64,000 bases of DNA, from positions 1,674,001 to 1,738,000 of the forward strand of contig CM066293.1 in NCBI GenBank assembly GCA_033816765.1, read 5' to 3'. The position numbers and the translations under genes are program-made. Under the pieces are notes generated by a model, which saw nothing but the letters and a program-made list of their open reading frames with translations, was not told the origin of the DNA and made no database searches. Shown piece after piece: positions 37,214-49,223 of this stretch (position 1 is its first letter; each line of letters opens with the position of its first letter). Source of the DNA: Nothopassalora personata. Lineage: Eukaryota > Ascomycota > Dothideomycetes > Mycosphaerellales > Mycosphaerellaceae.

Positions 37214-40200
37214 ATGAGCATTGCCAGTGACAGCCCAAGCGATGGAAGTGTCCTTGAGGAGATCGTATCACCCCCAGCATCGAATACACCTAATACCCCA
37301 GTATCCGCACCACACCACGATATCCGCTACACGATCCCTCGACACGACCGAAAGAAAGAGATGGAGCAAGAGAAGGAAGAATTCCTGTGCTCCATGAGTG
37401 AGACAGCACACACCGAAGAACACCTCAGTTGTGCCGAGCAAGCAGGCGGTATACAAAGCACTATTGTAGAACCGAAGCAAGGCAAGCACTGGGTTCTGTC
37501 GGCTGATGTACATACTCCTCATCGCAATGTAAAAGCAAAGTCACTTGGCGACACTGGTGGTTCATCTATCTTCATACATCACGGTTTCTGTCGCGCAAAC
37601 AAAATCCCACTTATACCGCTAGCACGAGCTAGACGGTTGAGACTAGCAGATGGTGCCCTATCGCACCTCACCCATATGGCCATGGTCAACTTCACTATTG
37701 GCAACCATACGGAGCAGCAAATGGCATACGTCACCGACTTGGACACCTATGACATGGTCCTAGGAATGTCGTGGTGGGAAGAACATAATCCTACACCAGA
37801 CTTCAAGAACCGTACCCTGACTTTCGATAAGCCTGAGTGCTTCCACAATCACTGCAGTGATGGACGACCTTGCATGATCGCTGTGGATAGCAGAGGAGAG
37901 ACCAGTGTGCGTCCAAAGGCACAGACTTCTACCAGCACCGAAGAGATCTGCATGGTCAGCGCAGAATACTTCCACCGCATGAGCAAGCGCAAGGATCATG
38001 AGATCTATGCCCTCTGGCCAGAAGATTTCGACCCTGGAAGAGACGAAGAGTTCCTCAACGCCATGTCACCTGAAGACGTTGAGCGATTCCTCGAGCGATC
38101 CGAAGCAGTGGACCCGAAGACTAAGTTGCCACGACGCCTGTGGCATAAGGAGAAAGCATTCCGCCATAAATCTGAATGGGTGCTACCTGAACACTCGTCG
38201 GCAGACCACGCCATCAACTTGAAAGAAGGAGCGAAGCTGCCTTACCACAAGGGTTATGCTATGAATTCCCAACAACTAGCCGTGACCAAGAAGTTCGTCG
38301 ACGAAGGCATGGCGACAGGACTCCTTGAGAAGTCCTTCGCGGACGGATGCTCACCCCTTCTGATTGTCAAGAAGCCCGGAGGTGGGCTGCGGGTCTGTGT
38401 CGACTACCGCGCGCTTAATGCGCTGACAATTAAGGACCGATACCCTATTCCGCTGATTCGCGAGACCCTAGACCGCCTATGCAAGGCCAAATGGTTCACG
38501 AAGTTGGACATCGTGGCTGCATTCAACAACATGCGAATTCGAAAAGGTGACGAATACCTAACGTCCTTCATCACCCGGTATGGTCTATACCAGTTTCGAG
38601 CAATGCCCTTCGGTCTGTGCAATGGCCCAAGTAGCTGGCAACGGAAAATCAACGAGATTCTGCGCGAATTCCTGGATCTATTCTGCACTGTTTACCTGGA
38701 TGATATCCTGATCTACACGGATGGTAACGAAGAGGACCATTACAAGCACGTCGAACTAGTTCTGGACAAGCTAATGGAAGCCGGCCTTCCTGTGGACATT
38801 GAGAAGTCCGAATTCGCAGTCAAGCGCGTGAAGTACCTAGGTCTCATCCTCACGACTGAAGGCATCGAGATGGACCCAGCTAAGGTAGATGCGATAGCCA
38901 ACTGGGATACGCCACGTAACGCCAAAGACGTGTTGGCGTTCCTAGGCTTCGCAGGCTTTTACAGAAGATTCGTAGAAGCATTCTCCCGCGTGGTATCACC
39001 CATGGTGGAGCTCACGAAGAAAGACGTCAAGTTCGAATGGTCAGAAGCATGTCAAAAGGCATTCGAGACGCTGAAAGACAGATTCACGTCGGCAAAAGGC
39101 CGTGTGCTTGCCCACTTCAATCCGGACTATGAGACCATCGTCGAAACCGATGCCTCAGATTGGGTCACAGCAGGAGTGCTATCGCAGCGCCAACCGGACG
39201 GTCTCGTACGCCCAGTAGCGTACTTCTCCAAGAAGATGAACGTGCACGAATGCAACTACGACATCTATGACAAGGAGTTGCTTGCCATCATTAAGTGCTT
39301 TGAAGAATGGCAGTATGAGCTAATCGGGCAAGGCACGGATGAAGCCCCCATTCGTGTGCTCTCGGACCACCGGAACCTGGAATGGTTTATGACTACCAAG
39401 CAACTGAACCGGCGACAGGCACGTTGGGCGGAATTCTTGGCTCAGTTCAACTTCAAGATCACGTACCGGCCTGGGCGACAGGGTACCAAGCCTGACAGCC
39501 TGACCCGGAGATCGCAGGACATCCCACAAGGTGTAGAGGACCCGAGAATGCAACATCAGCACCAAGTAGTGCTCAAGCCAGAGATGCTTGACATCGCCAA
39601 CTTCGCAATGCATCTTGCTAAGGCTGAAGAGGACGACGAAGGTCAGCTATACGCGATGACCCGAGCACGAGCACGACAAGAAGCAGCAGAAGAAGAGCAG
39701 CTCAACGAGGAAGGGGAGGAAGAAACACCTACAGCAGAGCCCACACCAGCAGTAGAACCCGCAGCGCCAGCGCCAGGACAAGAGCCCGCACCCGCCGAAG
39801 CAGACCCTGAACACCAAGACGAAGGAGAAGACCTCGTCGAACTCATTGATGAAGCGTACGCAGACCCATCAATTGCAACTCGTATAAGACGACTGCAAGC
39901 CGACCTAGCAGCGCGACGCTCATCCGAGTTCCTGCAGAAGCAGAAGATAGCGGCGACGGATTGCCTTATTCACAACGACCAGTTGTTCGTGAATGGAAGA
40001 TTGTACGTGCCCATGTACAAGAACCTGCGGACAAAGGTCATTCGAGCCCATCATGACACCGCAATAGCAGGGCACCAAGGAGCAGCACGCACATTCGACT
40101 TGATCCAGCGCCATAGCATGTATTGGCCGCTGATGCAAGGCGACGTAGCACGGTACGTCCGCAATTGTCAACCATGCCGGAGAGCAAACCCGTCACGACT

Positions 40201-41638
40201 CAAGTACCAGGGATTGCTAGCACCACTTCAAGCCCCACCAGACGTATGGAAGCATATTGCCATGGACTTCATTGTAGAATTGCCGCCGAGCAAGCGCACA
40301 ATCGATGGCGTTACCTACAAAAACATACTGACAGTGACGGATTGCCTTTCGAAACAAGTCATCTTCATCCCAACGAACAGCCTGGAAGCCGAGCATGTCG
40401 CCCGCCTGATCTACACCTATGTGTATCCGAAGCATGGCGTCCCCGAGATTGTCTTCTCAGACAGAGGAACCCAGTGGACCTGTGCATTCTTCAAGAGGTT
40501 CTGCGCGTTGCTGGGAACCAAGCAGAACCTGTCGACTGCATTCCATCCTCAGACAGATGGCCAATCCGAGAGAACTAACCAGGCATTGGAGCAGTACCTA
40601 CGCTTGTTCACCAACTACCAGCAGGACGACTGGGCAGACTTGCTGCCCAATGCAGAGTTCGCACTCAACAACCATGAGTCGGCGACAACTGGCATGACTC
40701 CATTCTTTGCCAATACGGGACGACACCCCCGAATGGACGTGAAAGCTGTGGACCGACCGCAAGCGCTGGCTCGAGAAGTGCCACAACTCGAGCGTGCGGA
40801 GACATTTGCCGAACGCATAAGGCAGACTGGCGACTTCCTCAAGGGAGTGCTCGCGGACCTGCAAGCGGCATATGCTTATGGCCAAGCACGGACCGCTGAC
40901 CAAGCGAATCGACACCGTGCACCCGCCCCAAATTTTGAGGTTGGTGACCGAGTTTTCCTGAACACCAAAAACATCACCACCAAGAGACCCGCGAAGAAAC
41001 TTGACGACAAGTTCATCGGACCATTCCCCGTTACAGCGCAGATAGGCAAGCGATCCTACCGACTCGACCTCGACAGCCAGCCCGATCTGAACATTCACAA
41101 CGTATTCCACTCGAGCCTTCTCCGACGTGACACGAACGACCCACTTGCGGGACAACACAACCCTCCGCCGCCGCCCGTCGAAGTCGAAAGAGAAGGAGAA
41201 GTGGACACAGAATGGGAAGTTGACGAAGTGCTTAATGCTGCTATCAAGTACAGGAATAGGCAAGTGTGGTTCACCTTGCGCTATAAGAGCGGTGATATAC
41301 GGACACAGAGATGGGACGACCTATTGCCAGGTTGTGAAGAACTGGTTGCCGACTTCTACGCGCGCTATCCAGACAAGCCGAAGCCACCCTACGAGCTTCC
41401 AGAACCCATACTGTACGGACTGGCAGTGATTGAAAAAGGCCGCCTGTTTGACAGCGCCACATCCAGACCGGCTCGCGTGACAGACGATGGTGACATGGAT
41501 GGACGCGACGCAACTACGTCCCCAGTACATAAGCTTGGACAAGATGGATTTGCGATGTTGCGACGACGCAAAGGAGCGAGCACAAGCCAGCGACATGATG
41601 AGCAGCGACAGCAAGCCAGCGTGAGCGGTTCGGCATAG
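37214..41638 (+). CDS. pol: E3 Pol polyprotein (PR-RT-RH-IN-chromodomain)
   Basis: 1,474 residues from the first ATG; the frame is open back to the slippery site, so the natural product is Gag-Pol. The protease has the normal D-T-G (SLGDTGGSSIF, about 112-118) and YDMVLGMSWW. RT: LRVCVDYRALNAL, active site YLDD (about 493), FLGFAGFYRRF. RNase H: ETDASDWVTAGVLSQ, SDHRNLEWF. An Ala/Glu/Pro-rich linker (about 820-870) precedes the integrase H-H-C-C (HHDTAIAGH, CQPCRRAN) and the D,D,E core (MDFIVELPP, SDRGTQW, SERTNQ). Chromodomain-like end WEVDEVLNAAIKYRNRQVWF. No lesion found. Confidence 0.94.
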   Translation: MSIASDSPSDGSVLEEIVSPPASNTPNTPVSAPHHDIRYTIPRHDRKKEMEQEKEEFLCSMSETAHTEEHLSCAEQAGGIQSTIVEPKQGKHWVLSADVHTPHRNVKAKSLGDTGGSSIFIHHGFCRANKIPLIPLARARRLRLADGALSHLTHMAMVNFTIGNHTEQQMAYVTDLDTYDMVLGMSWWEEHNPTPDFKNRTLTFDKPECFHNHCSDGRPCMIAVDSRGETSVRPKAQTSTSTEEICMVSAEYFHRMSKRKDHEIYALWPEDFDPGRDEEFLNAMSPEDVERFLERSEAVDPKTKLPRRLWHKEKAFRHKSEWVLPEHSSADHAINLKEGAKLPYHKGYAMNSQQLAVTKKFVDEGMATGLLEKSFADGCSPLLIVKKPGGGLRVCVDYRALNALTIKDRYPIPLIRETLDRLCKAKWFTKLDIVAAFNNMRIRKGDEYLTSFITRYGLYQFRAMPFGLCNGPSSWQRKINEILREFLDLFCTVYLDDILIYTDGNEEDHYKHVELVLDKLMEAGLPVDIEKSEFAVKRVKYLGLILTTEGIEMDPAKVDAIANWDTPRNAKDVLAFLGFAGFYRRFVEAFSRVVSPMVELTKKDVKFEWSEACQKAFETLKDRFTSAKGRVLAHFNPDYETIVETDASDWVTAGVLSQRQPDGLVRPVAYFSKKMNVHECNYDIYDKELLAIIKCFEEWQYELIGQGTDEAPIRVLSDHRNLEWFMTTKQLNRRQARWAEFLAQFNFKITYRPGRQGTKPDSLTRRSQDIPQGVEDPRMQHQHQVVLKPEMLDIANFAMHLAKAEEDDEGQLYAMTRARARQEAAEEEQLNEEGEEETPTAEPTPAVEPAAPAPGQEPAPAEADPEHQDEGEDLVELIDEAYADPSIATRIRRLQADLAARRSSEFLQKQKIAATDCLIHNDQLFVNGRLYVPMYKNLRTKVIRAHHDTAIAGHQGAARTFDLIQRHSMYWPLMQGDVARYVRNCQPCRRANPSRLKYQGLLAPLQAPPDVWKHIAMDFIVELPPSKRTIDGVTYKNILTVTDCLSKQVIFIPTNSLEAEHVARLIYTYVYPKHGVPEIVFSDRGTQWTCAFFKRFCALLGTKQNLSTAFHPQTDGQSERTNQALEQYLRLFTNYQQDDWADLLPNAEFALNNHESATTGMTPFFANTGRHPRMDVKAVDRPQALAREVPQLERAETFAERIRQTGDFLKGVLADLQAAYAYGQARTADQANRHRAPAPNFEVGDRVFLNTKNITTKRPAKKLDDKFIGPFPVTAQIGKRSYRLDLDSQPDLNIHNVFHSSLLRRDTNDPLAGQHNPPPPPVEVEREGEVDTEWEVDEVLNAAIKYRNRQVWFTLRYKSGDIRTQRWDDLLPGCEELVADFYARYPDKPKPPYELPEPILYGLAVIEKGRLFDSATSRPARVTDDGDMDGRDATTSPVHKLGQDGFAMLRRRKGASTSQRHDEQRQQASVSGSA

Positions 41639-41728
41639 CCAACCGACACGACGACACGCGCGCAAGTATAAGAGACTCTAGACGTATACGGCACTCGCAG
41701 GAGCTCGTTCTTTGAAGGGAGGGGGTAC

Positions 41729-41880
41729 TGTCACGAAGCGACACCAGGCACATGTGAATGGACCCTGCAGTGAAAGATCGGCCCGGAACAACGTTGTTCC
41801 GGCGCATTTAAATAGCTCGCGCATCTCGCGCTCTTCTTCGTAGACTCGTATTGCAACTCGTCTACCACCTGCCCGTCACA
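41729..41880 (+). repeat. E3 3' LTR
   Basis: 152 bp; one difference from 34505-34656. Preceded by the polypurine tract GAAGGGAGGGGG. Confidence 0.94.
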
Positions 41881-41885
41881 AGGTC

Positions 41886-44800
41886 GAACGGATTATAACT
41901 AACCTCGAGGACACGGACTAGTTTAAAATAGCCTATAAGAGGTAGAAGGATAACAATAAGGACTCTAGTGCGACCGCTATAGTAACTACCCGTTCTTTTA
42001 CGAGAACGGCTAGTAGCTAGGTTAATGCCGATAGTAACACTATTATAGCACTAACCTGGACAAGCGGAGGCCGCTCTAGAAGCCATAGAGATCGGAAGGA
42101 GGATAAAGGGAGGTAGAGAGCAAAATAGGTAGATACTACGGAGAGGGATCGTAGGCGCTAAGAATAGCTCTACTTCCGCTATAGAGCGAGCGGACATCGA
42201 GTAAAGGAATGCCCGTACGCCGCAGTAGTTAACCCTACTAGGATTAATGCGGCCTCGGTCGCGCCGATCCTAGAGGACGACGGGTTTAAGTCGGATCCCG
42301 AAGAGATAGGAAAAGACTAGCTCCTAGTCGAAAGCTAGAACTAGGAGATAAAGAAGCACTAGTAAAGGGGTAGAACGTAGTTAAGAGTTCTATAAATAGG
42401 AATCTTATATATACCGACGTACTCCTAAACGAAAGTTACGGAACGTTTACCCTTATCGATAAAGGATGTATATGCTACGCTATAATTAACGGAGACCTAG
42501 CGAAAGGCCTCGGTCTTACGTATGTTAGTAACGAGAGCCGTAAGGCTATAGGGTTTACGAAGGCGATGCGGAACTCGATCGAAGGAGTAGTCGCCTTCCG
42601 TATAGAAACTGCCGGGATCTACTAGGTAGTTTATGCTTACGTCGTACCTAATCTAGGCTTCCCTATAATCCTAGGGAACCCGTAGAAGGCGCACAACTAG
42701 ATCTAGACTGCGCCTAAAAAGCGCCGGTACTACTATAGCTTAGTAAGGAAATAGGTACCCGAAGGACGTAACTACGAAGAACACGAATCGGGTAAGCGTT
42801 TCGCTACGATTGCCGCTATAACCGTAGAAGATATTAAGAAAGCCCTTAGTAAGAAGGAGCCGCCTACGCGAGAGGAACTTAAGAAGGGCTTGCCTCTAGA
42901 ACTTTAGGATATGTTACCGCTGTTTTCTACTAGGGAAGCCGATAAGCTAGCTCCGTACCGCGGCGACCTTAACTATAAGATCGAGATACGGACGAAAGCC
43001 GACGGAAGCCCGGAACCATTACTATAGGGACCGCTCTATAGCATGTCTAAAGACGAGCTACTTGTCCTCCGGAAGTTACTAACGGAACTGTAGCGTAAGG
43101 GTTACATTCGCCCTTCCACCTTAGAAGCGGCGGCTCCCGTCTTGTTCGTAAGGAAGCCCGGGGGAGGACTTAGGTTCTACTATAATTATAGAGTATTAAA
43201 CTCGATTACTAAGTAGGACCGTTATCCGCTACTATTAATCCCGGAAACCATTCGTAACCTAACGGGCGCTAGATAGATTACGAAGGTTAACGTTATTACC
43301 GCATTCTACTACCTTCGGATAGCCCGAGGCGAAGAGTATAAGACGGCTTTTCGAACTAGATTCGGTTTATAGGAGTGGCTAGTATGTCCGTTCGGTTTAT
43401 CCGGGGCCCCTATAACATTCTAGCGGTATATTAACAATTTGTTACGGGACTACCTAGACGACTTTACCTCGGCCTACGCTAACGACGTCGTTATTTACTC
43501 CGACGGAACAAAAAAGAACTATTTCTAGAAGGTTCGCATCGTGCTCTAGAAGCTTTAGGACGGAGGCCTTTTCCTAGATCTAGGGAAGTGTAAGTTCGTA
43601 TAGAAGAAGGTTAAGTACCTCGGGTTTATTATATATGCCGACGGGATAGGAGTAGGACCCGACCCCGAGAAGGTAGTAGTAGTAAAGGACTAGAAGGCAC
43701 TAGTTACCTAGAAGGAAGTGCGGCGTTTCTTAGGCTTCGCAAACTACTACCGGATGTTTATTCTAAACTATTCGAAGCTCGCCGAGCCCTTAACGTCGCT
43801 AACCGGCAAGAACAAGGCGTTTTCCTAGGGAGATCGTTAGGCTAATGCGTTTAAGTCCCTAAAGGATAAGTACTGTAAAGCACTAGTTTTAGCCTACTAG
43901 AACCTAGAGCTCCCTACCTTTTTAGAGACGGACTATAGCGGCTTTACGCTTAGAGGCGCCCTCCTATAAGAAAAGGACGGAGTCGTAAAACCAGTAGGAT
44001 TCTACTCGAAGAAGCTTAATAAGGCTAAGATTAACTACGACATTCACGATAAGGAGATACTCGCGGTAGTGTCCTATCTTAAAGAATAGGCTCCCGAGTT
44101 AAAAACATATAGGCCCTTTATAATCTAGACGGACTATAAGAACCTAGAATACTTTATAACGAAGAGATAGCTTTCCGAACGGTAGATCCGGTAGGTTAAG
44201 GAAGTTACAAAATTCCAGTTTTTACTAGTATATAGGCCGGGCACCGAGGCGATTGTACCGGACGCCCTATCTCGAAGGGAGTAAGACACGCTTAGGCAGG
44301 ACGATAAGTTATTACGGTATCGTAGGTTTCTTAAACCGGACATCGTAAAGAATTAGCCGGGCTCGAAGGTAGTAGACGTTAGCTCGACTATAAAGGTTTC
44401 GTTAGTACGAATCTTAGCTACGCAGTTCGAAGGACTATCCGCTATAGAAGAGGCGGATTTACCGGGCGTACTATAGGGACCCTTCTAAGACTAAGAGCTA
44501 AACGACCTCTAGGAAAGAACTATCGAGAAGGACAGCACGTTCTAAGCGGTACACCGCGCGATTAAGGTAGGAGCGCGTTTACTTCCTAGCGAGGTAAAAC
44601 TTAAGGTACAAGTAGGTAACTGTAGTATTGACCGTAACGGGTATCTTCGCTACCGCGGTAGGATTTAGGTGCCTAGAGCTCCTAGTTTTACGGAGTCCGA
44701 CTATAAGGAGGCGGACATAGCGATTCTATAGAATAACACCCTTCAAACTAAGCTAATCTAATCCGTGCACGATTTACCGGTGTACGGCCACCCTAGCCGG

Positions 44801-46062
44801 GACTCTACGGTATCGATACTAAGTCGCAACTTCTACTAGCCCCTATAGTCTAAGCACGTAAGGCAGTTCTTAAGGAACTGTAACTACTACGGTAGGAATA
44901 AGGTATAGAGAGAATAAAAACACGGCCTCCTACAACCCTTACCGGTCCCCGACCGATTCTTCTAGGAGATCTCGATAGATTTCATAACGGACATGCCCGA
45001 GTCGTAAGGGAACACTTGCCTCTAGGTAATTAAGGATCGACTAAGTAAGACCGTCGTTTTAGAAGCGATGCCTACTATAAAAGCCGAGGACTGCGCTAAA
45101 AGGTTCTTAGACTACTAGGTAAGATACTACGGCCTCCCTTAAGCTATTACGAGTAACCGGGGTACTAACTAGACGAGTACCTTCTAGAGGACCTTCTATC
45201 GTTTAACCGGTGTGAAATAGAGGCTTAGCTCCGCCTACCACCTATAAACCGACGGAGGCCCAGAACGGTTAAACTAGGAAGTCTAGGCTTACCTTCGTAA
45301 CTACATTAACTATAAGTAGTCCGACTAGAAACGCTAGCTCCCTACGGCGCAACTTGCTCTAAACGCGCGGTATTACGCTAGGCTAGGAATAAGCCCTTTC
45401 TTCGCGGTATATAGATACGAGGCACTATTACCCGTTTAGTTATAACCGGATCTAGAGACCTCTTAGTTAGACGCCGCGTAACGGGTAACGCTATTCGTAG
45501 AAAGGATGCAAAAGATCACGGACCTGTATTAGGCGAGTATAGCTAAAGCCGCCTAAAAATAGGAGGACTACGCTAACCGGGATAGGAAGCCCGTACTAAT
45601 CTATCGTATAGGCGACAAAGTTTAGCTAGATCTACGTAACTATGTCACTATACGACTAAAGAAGAGCCTCGACTATAGACACGCGAAGTATACGGTAGTA
45701 GAAGTAATCTTACCGTTATCTATACGCTTATCTAGGATCCCCGACGGGATCTACCCGGTCTTCTATCCTAACTTACTACGACCTATAAGCTAAGACCCCT
45801 TACCTAGATAGGAGATCGATAATAAACAGCCGGACCCTATTATAATTGAGTCTTACGAAGAGTAGTAGGTGGAAGAGATCCTTTACGCTAGAACTAAGGT
45901 TAGAGGTAGAGGCCGAGTACGCGAAGTCCTAGTAAAATGGACTAGATACTACAAGCCTACATAGGAACCATTTAGGTACCTCGCGGACACCGTAGCCGCG
46001 GATAACTTTAAGAGGAGATATAGTAACCTAATGACGCATAACGGACCGAAGGAGGCATAGGA
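41886..46062 (+). pseudogene. E4 gag C-part and pol relic, RIP-mutated
   Basis: Continuous plus-strand Gypsy polyprotein with TAG stops at Trp/Gln positions. Zinc knuckle remnant near 42180; protease remnant near 42430-42690 (FTLIDKGCICYAIIN-like, D-K-G). [19 protein letters not shown], active site YANDVVIY at 43472-43490 where YxDD has become Y-A-N-D by a G-to-A change, [11 protein letters not shown]. RNase H: LETDYSGFTLRGALL. Integrase: GHPSRDSTVSILSRNFY, IDFITDMPES, SNRGTN, DGGPERLN. Chromodomain remnant EEILYARTKVRG to EVLVKWTRYYKPT at 45870-45960. Cannot be functional. Confidence 0.85.
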
Positions 46063-47534
46063 TACGAATAGAAGGGGGAGAAGGCGAAAAGGTAAGGATT
46101 ACTAGGGATTTAGCGTAGACATAGGCGTTTAGGAAAAGGTAGGCGTTCTTTTAGGTTAGGGAGTCTTTTTAGGAGATAGAGAGAAGTAAGAAGGTATAAG
46201 TAAGTTTAAGAGCGTTTCATTTTAGCGGCGTCCGCCGCAAAAGTAGCGGAGCCCGATCCCTTTCGAGATAGCTACATACTATAATAGCCCGGTTGCGGCC
46301 CGCGCGAAAGACGAGGGTACCCGAAGGCTAGTTAGTAGAGGCTAAGGCCTAACGTACGCGGCGCTAGCCTAGCTAGAGGTCGCGTAGGGCGCCCCCGGGA
46401 CTAAGAGGTCGGTTAGCGATAGTTTTATAACGGGGCCCGTAGTATATACGTCTACCTAAAGGTAAGCTAAGTATTAGCTATAGTACCTATAACCTTAGCG
46501 GCGACTACACTAAAAGATTCCGTAAGCGCGTATAAAGAGGCGGAGGCCGTAGAAACTCACCCGGAGAGCATGCTAGTACGCTAGAGAGGCTTTAAAGCCT
46601 TCTAGGCTTTAAGGACGGCGCGGAGCTTAGTACGGGCGTCGTCGCTAAAAGACCGTTAGCCGGTAGAAAAGTGGCGGAGGACGCTAGGGAGGACGCTTAC
46701 GCGCGGTTCTAGTTAGTAGCGCGGGTCTACTTAGTATAGGCGGCGTAGGCGAGCTCCGGCCTAAAACGCGCGGTTAGCGATAATTTTCCTTCGCGGTCCG
46801 CGCGGTACATACATGTCCTCGCAATACTTGCGATTAGTGTTATAGGCCTAGTAGGCGCGCGCGGTTGCGCCCTAACGGCAATTAGCGGACCCCGATAAGA
46901 ATAGGACGAGGACCGGTACTTATATACTAGGAGACGTAGTCTACGCTAGTAGAGGCGTAGGGGATGTAGTAGATGCGGCGTTAGGACATTTTATGCTAGG
47001 CTCCGGTTAGAATGTTTAGGTCTCCGTAGGAATTCATTCGGACTCACTTAATAGTGTTAATAGAAGATGTAGTAGTGGTAGTTTCTATTTACGGCATACT
47101 ATTAGTATCTGTCGGAACCCGTAGGGAAAGTGTCGTCTCCCTAAGCGATAGGCATAAGATGCGCGAATATGCCCCTAAGGCTAGAGACGCTTAGCTAGGG
47201 GGAGGGGGGGGCGACTTACGCGTGCGGTAGGTAATGATAAAAAGAAAGAAAAGAAAAAAGAGAGTGAGAACCTAAAGATATGTTCTACGCTCCTGTTATT
47301 CACATGTAATAATGGCTATTATTCACATGTAACAATGGCTACTGTCACTTAATAGACAATAGTAAACCTTACACTCACCTAGGTAACAATACTTCCTCTC
47401 GGCGTCGGCGGGGCCAGACAATAAGGAAGAGAAGCTCGGGCACTTCCTATTGCGAGCCTAACGAGACCACCTAGGATAATGGGCTCTAGGGCGGAGCCAT
47501 GACTAGGGGCGGCGGAGGAGGAAGGGGGGGGTAG
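46063..47534. other. E4 long GC-rich 3' non-coding region
   Basis: About 1.5 kb between pol and the 3' LTR, richer in GC than the rest of E4, without an open frame I can support. Contains a GGGGAGGGGGGGG run (47190-47212), an AAAGAAAGAAAAG purine tract, a duplicated ATTCACATGTAA(T/C)AATGGCTA motif (47299-47340), and the polypurine tract GGAAGGGGGGGGTAG before the LTR. Confidence 0.5.
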
Positions 47535-47696
47535 TGTAAGGGGCGGGCTCCTGTTTCTTAGCATAGGCTACGCCTATGCGTTCGGATTGCTTTCCGACAC
47601 CTTTTCTTCGGACAGCTTATAACTTCCCCTTTCTTCTATATCGAACTTATTATAAACTTTATAGAACTTTAGTGTATACGTCGTTCACCCGTAATA
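47535..47696 (+). repeat. E4 3' LTR
   Basis: 162 bp, matches 33514-33675 with a few C/T and G/A differences of RIP type; ends GTAATA instead of GTAACA. Confidence 0.9.
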
Positions 47697-48727
47697 ATAT
47701 AGTACTATAAAGTCCTATCTACTCCCTTTATATTAGGCATATACTCTAAGCTTAATGTTATTAAACTCCCTACTACTATCTAAGAACTAGATCTTAGGCG
47801 TCTTCTTATAGTAGTTCTATATTATAGTTAGCTAAGTTTTAATTGCTACTAGAGCATTACTCTTCTTTAGAAGTAGTAAGCTCTATCTTATCCTAGTCTT
47901 AGCGTATATAAGTATAAGGTAGTATACGAAACTATTATAAGAGACTAGAGTAATTAGTCTAATTAGGTTAGTATAGATTTTATCTAATGCCTCTAGTATA
48001 GGTCTCCTAGGGATTCTTAAATAAACTCCTTATAACCTTATAAGCTTATAAGTCTTATAATGTCCTAAGTCTATAGTATTAATATCTTCTAGGCCCTTAA
48101 CTACTTCTTTTATTGCATTAAGTAGTATACTACTAATATGCCTAAGCCTCTAATGCTATCTAACTATATTAGTTCTTAGCTTAGTAAATATAAGAGTAGT
48201 AAGTCCTTATAATGCTAATCTATCTTTATTCTTCCTAGAACCTCTCTTTACCCTAAGGTTCCTAAAGATAATAAAATTCTTTATTATCTTAATATAGCCT
48301 ATAGGCTTACCCTTCTAGAATAGCATTTTAGATAGTCTATTTAGGTAAACTCTATATCTCTTATATAGGAGTTCTATAGAGATTAGTATAGTATCTAACT
48401 CTAGGAAGTAAAGTATATTACGAAGGAGGAGGGTAGTTTCTTAACTAAGATAGTTCTTTATAACCTATTCTAGTTCTCCTTTAGTTATAAGAGATCCTTA
48501 CCTAACGGCCTAAGAAAAGTATATAGGCCTAAGTCTTAGCCTAATATTTTAAAGGTCTATAAGATTATTGTAGATATAGAAGGATGTACCTATGTTATAG
48601 ACTTTGTCTATAGATATTAGATTTAATATAGTAGCTACTACCCTTCCTATATATACTAGTTCTATAATTGTAATAGCTGCTCTAGACTTCCTATATAGTT
48701 ATCTCTAGTCGCTATTACTATTAGAGC
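47697..48727 (-). pseudogene. E0 Copia: protease to integrase N-part relic
   Basis: Minus-strand reading with many stops includes a protease-like stretch (IDKVYNIGTSFYIYNNLIDL), and a GAG-pre-integrase-like part with RGLGILVVYYLM. TpA-rich. Joins 33513 across E4 (TSD ATATA) and 55910 across E6 (TSD TATAC). Confidence 0.6.
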
Positions 48728-48732
48728 TATAC

Positions 48733-48938
48733 TATTACGTTACAAGTGGTTGGAAGTTATAAAATGGGCTTATAAAGGTGTTTTAAAAGTAGGTAGTAGA
48801 TTACATGTATCTAAGCTAGAATTAAAAGGGCTGCTTATGAAAAGGCTGTAGGTAACTAATTAATGTCACCTAATTCTTGGCCGCTACTACCTTAGGTTTA
48901 ATTAGGCTACAGCGCCGGTGTACGCTTAGATCGTAACA
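48733..48938 (-). repeat. E6 3' LTR
   Basis: 206 bp, TATTACGTTACAAG...CGTAACA (TG start RIPed to TA), followed by ACCCCCTTAGC, the polypurine tract of the minus strand. Confidence 0.9.
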
Positions 48939-49223
48939 CACCCCCTTAGCTCGTACGGCTTACAGGTGAATAAGCTAATCGCATATAATCGCGTGCACCC
49001 TATCCATTACCTATCACCCTACCTACCTACCTATAACGTAAGGCGTCGTTACTGTGCGCTTATTAGAGCTCTATTATAAGCTACATAGTAAGGCGCTAAG
49101 TTAGCGTTTTAGGTAAGGCTATTGTCCTAGCCTTACATCCCTATTTATAATCTTACTAAGTCCCTGACACTGCAGTTAACCTATATAATAGGTTCTAAGC
49201 GATGTAATTCTTGTCCGGTAGGG

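Larger units (their letters stand above)
34505..41880 (+). mobile_element. E3: Gypsy chromovirus, unmutated
   Basis: 7,376 bp, 152-bp LTRs that differ at one base (A at 34644, C at 41868), TSD AGGTC (34500-34504, 41881-41885), inserted in the gag relic of E4. gag and pol are intact, so it is young and may be functional. Confidence 0.95.
33514..47696 (+). mobile_element. E4: Gypsy chromovirus, RIP-mutated, split by E3
   Basis: 162-bp LTRs at 33514-33675 and 47535-47696, TSD ATATA (33509-33513, 47697-47701). Interrupted by E3 at 34505-41880. About 6.8 kb without E3. Moderately RIPed: many Trp and Gln codons have become TAG. Confidence 0.9.

Noticed and set aside
47379..47564. Minus-strand frame across the E4 polypurine tract
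   Set aside because: Runs into the LTR, no motif.
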